A stretch of 17,613 bases of DNA from Trachelipus rathkii. Its lineage: Eukaryota > Arthropoda > Malacostraca > Isopoda > Trachelipodidae. The position numbers and the translations under genes were made by a program. The stretch lies in the NCBI GenBank assembly GCA_015478945.1, contig JABUQX010053367.1, forward strand, positions 12,501-30,113. The letters are read 5' to 3'. The notes under the pieces are model-generated. The model saw only the letters and a program-made list of their open reading frames with translations. It was not told the origin of the DNA and made no database searches. Positions 9,232 to 16,222 of this stretch are shown piece by piece (the first letter of the stretch is position 1; each line of letters starts with the position of its first letter).

Positions 9232-9537
9232 TTAAAATATTTGGATGTGGAGTAGTTCTACATGATATTTGTTATTTTTATACAATATAGTATTGTTAAA
9301 ATTTTTAATCATTACTTCATTTTCTGTTGTATTTACTGTATCTAAAATACCAATAGATTCCAGCACCCACAATCTTTCTAAACCATGATCAAGATTTTCA
9401 TTTAAAGAAGAAGAAGTTAATATATTATTCAGAGAAATATTAGAAGAGAATGACTCATTAAGCATTGAATAATAATTTTGAGGAATGTATTTTATGTTAG
9501 TGTTTTGATTAACATTATTTAATTTAGGTGAGGCCAC
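9232..9537 (-). CDS. pol: BEL/Pao protease-RT linker segment
   Basis: A 101-residue continuation in the same phase as 9547-10572, separated only by TGA (9547-9549); codons between the TGA and the listed Met are also open. After an Asn/Ser-rich stretch it shows LERLWVLESIGI, then a segment with ENEVMIKNFNNTILYKNNKYHVEL, the pattern that precedes the RT domain in BEL/Pao polyproteins. It loses frame near 9247-9252. The phase of the main pol frame is open upstream of its first Met back to this point and continues the sequence, so one base was probably lost here. It is not an independent gene. Confidence 0.7.
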   Translation of the reverse strand: MASPKLNNVNQNTNIKYIPQNYYSMLNESFSSNISLNNILTSSSLNENLDHGLERLWVLESIGILDTVNTTENEVMIKNFNNTILYKNNKYHVELLHIQIF

Positions 9538-9546
9538 AGCCTCTAG

Positions 9547-10572
9547 TCAAATTTCAGAATTAATATATTTTTTGATATCACCAAACAAAGCGGCACCTTC
9601 TGTCGTTTTCAGTGCTAAACCTTTATTTATTTTAATTGTACCTAACACAAATAAATCTAATAGATCTACTCCAAGTAAAATATCTATTTTGTCAATTAAA
9701 TCACCTTTTATTTCTTTGTCTGCCAATACATAGGTAGATTTTAAGTTTTCAACAAGCTTTGAAAGACCAGGAACATGACATGAACCCTTATAAGGTTCAT
9801 TTACTACAAGTGCTTGAATTTTGTGTTCTTCATTACTAATTTTTAAAGTTAAATCAGCATAGTTCCCATTTATTTCACATTGAGACCCTACAAAGGGAGT
9901 TACTGACACAGTATTTGTTTCAGTTTCAGTCAAAATAGGGATTTCTAACTTTTTTAATAAATTTTTGTTTACAAAGGATTGTTGAGAACAAGTGTCAATA
10001 TATGCCCTTACTGGAAAAGAACCTTTATTAGTTTTTAAATCAAGAGTCATTGTTGGCAACAAAAGTGATGTATTACTCTGCAAATCATTTAACAGCACAT
10101 TACCACTTTGTAACTCTTTCTTCTCTTCCCTTTTCTTTACATTATTAATTTTATTTTTAGGATTATTATTAGAAGATATTTGACTTTTGGGACACATACT
10201 GATTACATGGTCTTCCTTATTACAATTTTTACATGGAAATTTCAACTTTGTATAACATGCTTTGGTATCATGTTCACCTGTACATCTCGTACACATATTT
10301 AATTGACTGCATCTTTGTACCCAGGCAGATTGTGTTTTATAAACTTCACAAAGCTTTGAGGGATGTTCCTCGGAACAAAATTTACACTTAAATTGGAATG
10401 AAACATCTGTTTTGAATGTCTGTAGGGAAGCTTTATTTTCTTCATTTTCTTTCTTTTTATAGTTAAAGTTTTCTCTCTTAGTGACATTATTATAACTTTT
10501 ATTTTTGTTATTTACAAACTTGTGGTCTGCTTTATTAGCCTTAAAACTAGAATTATATAAAGTCAAAATCAT
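9547..10572 (-). CDS. gag-pro: BEL/Pao gag zinc knuckles and DUF1758 aspartic protease
   Basis: 341 residues from the first Met; the open frame runs further upstream to about 10704. Three zinc knuckles are visible: C63-x2-C66-x3-H70-x4-C75, C94-x2-C97-x3-H101-x4-C106 and C114-x2-C117-x4-H122-x4-C127. They would bind nucleic acid in the nucleocapsid. After a Lys/Asn-rich linker (128-160) comes a DUF1758-type retropepsin, from about 170 to 320. Its catalytic motif reads YIDTCSQQSF with D193, so Cys195 replaces the usual Gly of D-T/S-G. ILLGVDLLDLFVLG (298-311) fits the second half of the domain. The frame ends at TGA (9547-9549); the next frame continues in the same phase. Confidence 0.85.
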   Translation of the reverse strand: MILTLYNSSFKANKADHKFVNNKNKSYNNVTKRENFNYKKKENEENKASLQTFKTDVSFQFKCKFCSEEHPSKLCEVYKTQSAWVQRCSQLNMCTRCTGEHDTKACYTKLKFPCKNCNKEDHVISMCPKSQISSNNNPKNKINNVKKREEKKELQSGNVLLNDLQSNTSLLLPTMTLDLKTNKGSFPVRAYIDTCSQQSFVNKNLLKKLEIPILTETETNTVSVTPFVGSQCEINGNYADLTLKISNEEHKIQALVVNEPYKGSCHVPGLSKLVENLKSTYVLADKEIKGDLIDKIDILLGVDLLDLFVLGTIKINKGLALKTTEGAALFGDIKKYINSEI

Positions 10573-10697
10573 AGGAAAATTATCTCTTATTTCCTGTAAA
10601 GTAGGATAAGTTTTATTAAGTTTTTGTTGAAATAATTCCCGTACTACTTTGGGGAGTTTTTCTAAGATGAGAGGACAAATTATCCAAGATGACTTTT

Positions 10698-11309
10698 CTA
10701 TATCTTATTTGAAATCTGTCCCAATAAACATTCTACTTCACTATAAAAATTGAAAATATCATCATATGAATCCTTACAATATTTTATTTTAATTAATTTA
10801 ATAGCAAGATCATGATTTATTTCTTCTTGATTTTTATAATTATTACATAAAATAGCTAATGCTGTATCATAATTAGCATCAATAATCTGTAATGATTCAA
10901 TTAATTTTAAGGCAGGACCTTGCACATACTTAAGGAGATATGACAACTTGTCCACATTGGACAATTCTTCCTTATTACCTATTAAAGAATTAAATTTATC
11001 CAAAAAAGATGGAAAACTAGTTTTATCACCTGCAAAGGTAGGAATTTCTAAAGTAGGTAATCTAGCCCTATATCTATTATCAGCATAAGGCATACTATTA
11101 TTTCTAATTGTGTCAATAAAATTCTCATTATCTTTCATTTCCTTTAAAGATATATATTGGTTATACAGAGCCTTAACCTCATCAAGGTATTTATTTATAC
11201 TATTTATATACACATCATTTTGGTAAAGCAAGTCGATAGATTCTTGCTCTTCCATATCTTTAGCCTCATCATGTAAGCCTATTATCCTCGTCCAAGGATA
11301 GAATTTCAC
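10698..11309 (-). CDS. gag: BEL/Pao gag, DUF1759 capsid-like domain
   Basis: 203 residues. The N-terminal half is charged and helical. From about residue 81 it matches DUF1759 (Pfam PF03564 by recognition of pattern): LPTLEIPTFAGD, an aromatic/F-rich stretch with FLDKF, KLSYLLKYVQGPALKLIESL, then NYDTALAILCNNY. This is the capsid-like part of BEL/Pao gag. The listed Met is only the first in this phase; the natural frame most likely enters from 11269-11463 at around residue 10. It stops after GQISNKI, and similar sequence resumes in the phase of 9547-10572, whose open frame extends upstream to about 10704. A single-base indel near 10698-10708 therefore explains the break. Confidence 0.85.
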   Translation of the reverse strand: MKFYPWTRIIGLHDEAKDMEEQESIDLLYQNDVYINSINKYLDEVKALYNQYISLKEMKDNENFIDTIRNNSMPYADNRYRARLPTLEIPTFAGDKTSFPSFLDKFNSLIGNKEELSNVDKLSYLLKYVQGPALKLIESLQIIDANYDTALAILCNNYKNQEEINHDLAIKLIKIKYCKDSYDDIFNFYSEVECLLGQISNKI

Positions 11310-11463
11310 TTTTGTATCTCATAATATTTTGTATGAGATTTTCATATTCTAATTTTGAAGGCTCTTTTATGGCTTTAAATTCATTTGTTAACCTAGTTAT
11401 TACACCCTTTCTAGCTGACTTTTTTCTCTTTAGAGATTTTATTGAATTTAACAAATCTTCCAT
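11269..11463 (-). CDS. gag: BEL/Pao gag, N-terminal segment
   Basis: This 64-residue frame begins MEDLLNSIKSLKRKKSARKG and is the most upstream gag-like start in the element. It is basic at first, then has a helical, charged segment (LTNEFKAIKEPSKLEYENL), as is usual at the N terminus of BEL/Pao gag ahead of DUF1759. It ends at a stop at 11269-11271, but the next frame (10698-11309) overlaps it in another phase and carries on the same kind of sequence, so a single-base change near 11270-11290 probably broke one gag reading frame. The segment also encodes a fifth copy of the leader hairpin core (11287-11299). Together with the following frames it would form the structural capsid protein of cytoplasmic virus-like particles. 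Confidence 0.6.
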   Translation of the reverse strand: MEDLLNSIKSLKRKKSARKGVITRLTNEFKAIKEPSKLEYENLIQNIMRYKSEILSLDEDNRLT

Positions 11464-12702
11464 TTTAAATGATAAGAGAATGATAAATTATTTCAATTAT
11501 TTATTAATAGGGCAGAAATTATTTAAAAAGAATTAATAATTAATTTAAATTGTCACTAAGACCTTTAATTAGTAAGGCAGGGCTTAATAAGTATACATTA
11601 AACTTTAAAGTAGGGCTTAATGGGCCTATGTTAGGCCTTTAACTACTAAGTTAGGCCCAATGAGCTTATTTTATGCACAAGCCTATATAGGTAGGCCTAG
11701 TTTGTACACTATGCTTTGTAGTTTATTTACATATATATCCAAAAACATTTAAGATATATATACTTAACATTAAAGACATAAATACTCGTCCAAAGACAGA
11801 ATTTATGTTAGACAAAAAAAAATATGAACCTAATATTTAACACAAACGCTCGTCCAAAGACCGAGTTTACTAATTAATAATTGTCTCAAATGAATTTAAC
11901 AAATTTACTATTGAACACATAAAATACTCGTCCAAAGACAGAATTTTATGTTTCACGGGGTTATTTAACTTAATACAGCCACATAAAATACTCTTCCAAG
12001 GACCGAATTTTATGCTTCATATCAGAGTTTATTTTCATAGCCCCGTATCAAAACATTGGCATGGGCCATTAAATTTAATTATCTTAAGCGTCCGCTTAAT
12101 TTAATTTTATTTTATTTAATTTAATTTTAAATTTAATTTTAAATAGAGCACTGAAGTATTAATCAGCTTTGTCGGCATAGGCAAAGTATATACAGTATAT
12201 TCTAGGTACTAGCCTCCGCCATTGTTATTTAATCATAAGATGCGCAAGCCTGAATGCGTATTAATTTTTCACTATTAAATATATTTTGATTTATTATAAA
12301 AAATATTATTTATAAATATATTATATATAATATATTTATACACGAATTATTATCTTAATTTAAATAATATTTACACAATGCTAAGTCTTACTTCAAATAT
12401 AATTATAAATATCTGTCTGCGCAAGAATTAATGCACCACGTGACATTACGTCATCGGCCTATGCGCAAGAATATTTAATTCTAGAATTATTTACACATTT
12501 ATTTATTTTTATTTTTATTTTATTTTATTTAAAATTATAATGAGATAAATATTTATTTATCTAAAGGTCTTTAATTACCCAATGCACTTTGATGAAGAAG
12601 TTTAAATATAAGTTAGTTAATTTGTAATTTGAGAATGTTCAGATAATATTCTTTTTAATTTGAATTGAAACTACCAATTAGGGTTAAATTTTACCAATTA
12701 GT
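11464..12702 (-). other. BEL/Pao 5' leader (untranslated region)
   Basis: About 1.24 kb between the PBS candidate and the first gag ATG, without a credible gene. It contains the hairpin array (11776-12014), a hairpin TGGGCCTA/TAGGCCCA (11621-11628 with 11652-11659) in an AGGCC-rich segment, three copies of TGCGCAAG (12241, 12418, 12462), and TTTAATTTTA-type low complexity around 12100-12150 and 12495-12540. Confidence 0.7.
11776..12014 (-). repeat. Four-copy stem-loop array in the leader
   Basis: Four units carry the + strand core CTCGTCCAAAGAC at 11785, 11849, 11927 and (as CTCTTCCAAGGAC) 11991. Starts are spaced 64, 78 and 64 bases. Each core is flanked by complementary arms: ACATAAAT/ATTTATGT (11776-11783, 11801-11808), AAAC/GTTT (11844-11847, 11865-11868), ACATAAAAT/ATTTTATGT (11917-11925, 11943-11951) and CATAAAAT/ATTTTATG (11982-11989, 12007-12014). 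In unit 2 the innermost T-A pair is replaced by C-G, a compensatory change. The core holds a small inner stem GTC/GAC. A packaging or translation-control role is inference. Confidence 0.7.
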
Positions 12703-12720
12703 TCCCGGGTCTGGGCACCA
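12703..12720 (-). promoter_or_regulatory. Candidate tRNA primer binding site
   Basis: On the - strand TGGTGCCCAGACCCGGGA lies a few bases inside the 5' LTR. It begins with TGG, as expected for pairing with a tRNA 3' CCA end, and is GC-rich in AT-rich surroundings. I could not assign it to a particular tRNA. Confidence 0.6.
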
Positions 12721-12724
12721 ATTA

Positions 12725-13265
12725 TTACTTTTTTAGGCTCAAAAATTAACTCTATAAATGTATAGAGTAACTTCAGGGTCCACTGCAACCTTAATTCAAT
12801 TCCTATTAAACTAGAAATTAAATTATGACACCTATATTCTCAAAATCTAGATTATTCTAGATCGAACTGTAAGTTCCATAGGAACTGTAAGTTCCATAGG
12901 AGTAGGTTACAGCTTAGTAATAATAATCTATATTTATTTAAGGAACTTAAATTTAAAGACACCAAACAAATTAGTGAAATGTTATAAAAGAAAATAAGAG
13001 AATAGGAGCTTACCGTAATTTTATATACATCTGGATAAATCCTAAGGTGATGTTTGATGAGTACTATTGACATAAAAGAAACGAACGTTCTTCACCGTGC
13101 ACGGGCTGGTAAATTAAAGCAGGCTGAGTTAATGCAACCTTCTTCCTTGAACTTTGGAATAAGACGCCCCGAATAATTCTGCATGGCCATCTACGCTCTT
13201 CTGATATGACGTCATCAAACCTTCTCCATAACAAATCACCAACTCCCTTGGTGTCATAAATTTTA
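12725..13265 (-). repeat. 5' LTR (high-coordinate copy)
   Basis: Partner of 4653-5295 in the same orientation. The sense 5' edge probably begins TGACACCAAGG near 13255, though similarity may run a few bases further. It contains two exact tandem copies of the 18-mer GAACTGTAAGTTCCATAG (12864-12899); the other LTR shows two diverged versions, so the duplication is old. The AT-rich edge makes the exact end uncertain. Confidence 0.85.
13206..13215. promoter_or_regulatory. CRE/ATF palindrome in 5' LTR
   Basis: The same ATGACGTCAT as at 5164-5173, about 50 bases inside the sense 5' edge of the LTR. A location in U3 would suit a transcriptional enhancer; binding is inferred. Confidence 0.5.
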
Positions 13266-13480
13266 ATAATATATATATAATATATATATATAATATTATA
13301 TATATAACGCTATATAATATAACCAACTTATATACTTATACTAACGCTCTAGCTGTATGTATATAATAGCAACCATAACTATCACGCTCGCGCTAACCAA
13401 TAATAGCAACAACCAATAACAACCAACACTGCTAGCTGCTCAATATCAGCCATATATGTATATACTCTCGCCGCTGCTAT
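13266..13480. repeat. TA tract followed by AAC/CTG-rich cryptic repeat
   Basis: 13266-13320 is TA-rich. 13360-13480 mixes AACAA, AATAGCAAC and GCTGCT units on the + strand. No gene is seen. Confidence 0.6.
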
Positions 13481-13654
13481 GGTCGGCCTCCGAAGCAACA
13501 TGCGCCCAACAAAAAAACCATGGCTGGGTACGGAAAATAACTAACATTTTGATAATCGGGAGACATTTTTATAATGAGGCGAAAGGCAAATAAAGAAATA
13601 ACGCTTTGAAAAATTTAAAAAATAATTAAATTTTTGAAAAACTTGTATGAAATT
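13481..13654. other. Unassigned stretch
   Basis: Ordinary-complexity sequence with no recognised gene; it leads into the diverged R copy. Confidence 0.3.
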
Positions 13655-13960
13655 ACCGTTTTCTGAAAATTTGAAGAAGTCGCTTACTCCGAGTAGGCAG
13701 GAAAGATGCCAAATGTTGAATTTTTTCTTTTTTTCACTAAAGAATATCCCACGGGTATAAAGGCAGTGAAGAGTCGAGGGTTTCTCGACCTCGGGGGGAC
13801 GACGAGGGGACCGTCCCCCCTCTGATCCTCGATCGGCTCGAACCCCCTAAAAAGAGTATAAAGAGAAAAAAATAATATTTTCCCAAGCGTAAACTTAAAT
13901 ACTATTTGGCAGCTTTTAATTGTTCTCGAGGAAATAATGGCGCGGATTCAAAGTCATTCA
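13655..13960 (+). repeat. Repeat R, diverged half copy
   Basis: Aligns by eye with the left arm and loop of the inverted repeat at 14900-15290. Shared landmarks are TTACC(A/G)TTTTCT, CTAAAGAATA, GGGTA, GGGTTTCTCGACCTC against GGGTCTCTCGACCTC, GGACGACG, CCCCTCTGA, CGGCTCGA, and ATTTTCC followed by AAGC.AAAC. The homopolymer is reduced to a short TTTTTTCTTTTTTT. Clearly related but much more diverged than the inverted pair. Confidence 0.6.
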
Positions 13961-14195
13961 CCAGCTTCCTCGATCTAAAGTATAATAATTATATAAAGAA
14001 GATTGGTATTAATAAATATTAGAATAAAATAATTTTTAAAGTTTCATCGATGAAATTAGCCTTGTTAAATCAAATATTTATTTTCCTGTAACTGTTATAA
14101 TTTTTTAGTTACATGCATGATGCTTTCTGGAGGCTGGCTTTGCTGCTGCTGCTCTCATATATGCTCACTCACTATACTGCTATCTCCATATGCTG
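13961..14195. other. Unassigned stretch, CTG-rich at its end
   Basis: No gene. TTCCTCGA (13966-13973) is complementary to TCGAGGAA (13926-13933). 14130-14195 contains repeated CTGCTG and TATGC units. Confidence 0.4.
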
Positions 14196-14285
14196 CTGTA
14201 TATCATAACATATAACATATGCCTGTACTGCTCTTATATATATATATATCTGCCGCTATCTCTTATATGTATATATATATATATT
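14196..14285. repeat. TA/CTG compound microsatellite
   Basis: Short TA runs separated by CTGCT-type units, directly before the outer inverted-repeat arm. Confidence 0.7.
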
Positions 14286-14348
14286 GGACCTTAAGTAATA
14301 CATGGTCTCAAAATAATTTAGTATTGGAAGGTTGGTAATAATTTTTAT
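14286..14348 (+). repeat. Outer inverted repeat, left arm
   Basis: Reverse complement of 15935-15998 with about 85% identity by eye. Exact shared blocks include ACATGGTC, TCAAAATAATTT, GTATTGGAA and AAGGTTGGTAATAATTTTTAT. Too long and complex to be chance. Confidence 0.8.
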
Positions 14349-14519
14349 TTTTAGGTAAAGAAAAATTAAAAATTATAAATAAATAAATATATAGGTGGTG
14401 AAGCTCTAAGAAAATAAAGGGGAAATAGATGTATTTTTATTGATTTTTTAAAAAAAAAGGTACCATTTAGTGTATTTATGACACGAAAAATAATTTTTCC
14501 ATTTTTTTGACGTTTTATT
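14349..14519. other. Unassigned AT-rich stretch
   Basis: No gene. Parts may extend the outer arm (AAAAATTAAAAATT and AATTTTTCCA against the reverse complement of 15850-15930), but composition makes this uncertain. Confidence 0.3.
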
Positions 14520-14880
14520 ATCATTATATATATAACAATAATATAATATATATATGTATACAATAACAACAGCCAGCATAACTTGTAACAACCAGCAACG
14601 CTATTCTATACTTCTTCAACATATGTAGCCAACAACATATATATATATCTTGCTTTATTTGTAGCACCAACAATAGTAACCTTGCTATATGGCATATATA
14701 TATATATTATATATATATATATATATATAATAACCAGCTAAAATCTTATACTTTATATATATATATATATATAATAACAACAATAACTATGTAGCATATA
14801 TATTCGCTAATAATAATAATAATAATATGTATAACTTTATATATATATATATAACATATATATATATATATATATATATG
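14520..14880. repeat. TA/AAC compound microsatellite
   Basis: Alternating pure TA runs (for example 14696-14728, 14755-14772, 14838-14878) and CAACAA/AATAAC segments on the + strand, plus a run of AAT near 14809-14826. Confidence 0.8.
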
Positions 14881-14909
14881 AATGGGATTTTTGGTTTATT
14901 TACCATTTT

Positions 14910-14982
14910 CTAGAGAACGGCAGGTCCTACGGTAAAACAAATTATATATTTGGAATCAGGCGAAAATTCTAAGGATGAGTTT

Positions 14983-15023
<41 letters not shown>

Positions 15024-15235
15024 GAGTAAATTTTTTTAGCTAAAGAATACCCTGGGTAAACCGCAAAGATGGCAGGTCGGGGTCTCTCGACCTCCCGATT
15101 GGACGACGGGAGCTACCCCCTCTGAGGGCCTCCTGAACCCCCGCTCTTTGGTCTTTGGGTGTCGCGGGGGTTCCCGACCATCCCCCTCCGATTTTGTGAG
15201 CATCCCCCCCTCTGTCCCCCGTCGGCTCGAGCTAA
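14910..15235 (+). repeat. Repeat R inverted pair, left arm
   Basis: Opens with 14910-14985, about 95% identical to the reverse complement of 15512-15588 (CTAGAGAACGGCAGGTCCTA, then AAACAAATTATATATTTGGA). T37 follows (14986-15022). A GC-rich segment (15050-15230) has CTCTTTGGTCTTTG and TGTCGCGGG in common with the other arm. The inner part is more diverged than the outer. Overlapping frames on both strands look like by-products of GC-rich low-stop sequence. Confidence 0.85.
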
Positions 15236-15287
15236 AAAAAAACTTCAGAATTTTCCAAAAAGCAAACAAAAATTATTTCACCAAATT

Positions 15288-15473
15288 TGGGGGCTCAAAC
15301 GACGAGGGGACAGGGGATTTCATACCGGAGTGGTCGGAGGAACCCGCGACACATCAAAGACCAAGAAACGGGGGTGGAGACCATCCCCGGAGGGTCAGTC
15401 CCCCTCTCCCCGATCTCGTCCGTGCGGTTTACCTAGGGCCATTCTTTTTAGTTAAAAAAAAAAAGAATTACTT

Positions 15474-15514
<41 letters not shown>

Positions 15515-15588
15515 AAATCCCATCCTTAGAATTTTCGGCGGATTCCAAATATATAATTTGTTTTACTGTAGGACCTGCCGTTCTCTAG
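15288..15588 (-). repeat. Repeat R inverted pair, right arm
   Basis: Reverse-complement partner of 14910-15235, separated by an A-rich centre (15236-15287). It contains A37 (15475-15511), the same length as the opposite T37. Pairing may extend weakly outward to about 14880 and 15624 (ATGG..GATTTTT). The whole can fold into a hairpin of about 680 bases. Confidence 0.85.
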
Positions 15589-15604
15589 CTACTTACTGTG
15601 AGCA

Positions 15605-15790
15605 TTAAAAAAATCCGACCATCTGCTGTATATATAGCCCAACAACTTATATATATGTATATATCATATATAACAACCCATATATATGCTAACAACGCTT
15701 AACCAACATAGCCATCTTATATACTGCCTGCTCATATATATATATGCTCTTAGTAATATATATGCTACTATGCTATATATATATATGCTA
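15605..15790. repeat. TA/AAC/GCT compound microsatellite
   Basis: TA runs mixed with CAACAA, CTAACAAC and TATGCT units on the + strand. Confidence 0.7.
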
Positions 15791-15934
15791 TACACAAATA
15801 ATAAATATTTACGTTGAAATAAACTTAAAGAATTAAATAAAATGAATTGGAAAAATAAATCAATTTGAAGCACAAAAAAATAAAAAAAAGTGTTCTTTTT
15901 ATAGCAAATCGAATTTTTTAATTTTAATTTTGAT
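15791..15934. other. Unassigned AT-rich stretch
   Basis: No gene; AT-rich spacer just inside the outer inverted-repeat arm. Confidence 0.3.
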
Positions 15935-15998
15935 ATAAAAATTATTACCAACCTTTCCAATACAAAATTATTTTGAGGACCATGTGTGCCAAAGGTCC
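15935..15998 (-). repeat. Outer inverted repeat, right arm
   Basis: Reverse-complement partner of 14286-14348; see that entry for matching blocks. It encloses the R inverted pair. Confidence 0.8.
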
Positions 15999-16222
15999 TA
16001 TATATTTACCATAACAACTTATATAGCCAACGCCAACCTTGCTCATGCTGCTGCTCTTCTTTGCTAACTCTTTCACCTGCTATGCTGCCTTGCTATGCTC
16101 TTTCCATATGCTGCTGCTCTGCTGCTGCTGCTCTTCCTTGCTGCTATATATATATATATATACCTTTGCTGCTATCCCTAACTATATACTATGCCTATAT
16201 ATACTATATATATACACTTCTC
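15999..16222. repeat. CTG/TA compound microsatellite
   Basis: CTGCTG units (clusters near 16047-16056 and 16110-16145) with TA runs (16146-16163, 16196-16214). The frames over it are low-complexity Cys/Leu/Tyr strings and not genes. Confidence 0.75.

Larger units (their letters stand above)
4653..13265 (-). mobile_element. BEL/Pao LTR retrotransposon, nearly full length, frame-broken
   Basis: About 8.6 kb on the - strand, bounded by two diverged direct repeats (LTRs). The order in transcription sense is LTR, PBS candidate, leader, gag with DUF1759, three zinc knuckles, DUF1758 protease, RT, RNase H, H2C2 zinc domain, DDE integrase, DUF5641, 3' UTR, LTR. This is the diagnostic BEL/Pao order and DUF1759/DUF1758/DUF5641 are specific to it. 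One in-frame TGA and four single-base phase changes break the polyprotein. No 5-bp target duplication was identified because both flanks are TA repeats. Confidence 0.93.

Noticed and set aside
11776..12014. Regularly spaced repeats read as a CRISPR array
   Set aside because: The repeats are imperfect, only four, spaced unevenly, and lie in a eukaryotic retrotransposon leader.
4648..13275. A 5-bp target duplication flanking the BEL/Pao element
   Set aside because: Both flanks are TA-rich and the LTR edges are uncertain, so any match would be uninformative.
15036..15516. Open frames of 77-122 residues on both strands within the GC-rich inverted repeat
   Set aside because: They overlap each other in several phases, follow GC-rich low-stop composition, run into poly(A), and have no recognisable domain.
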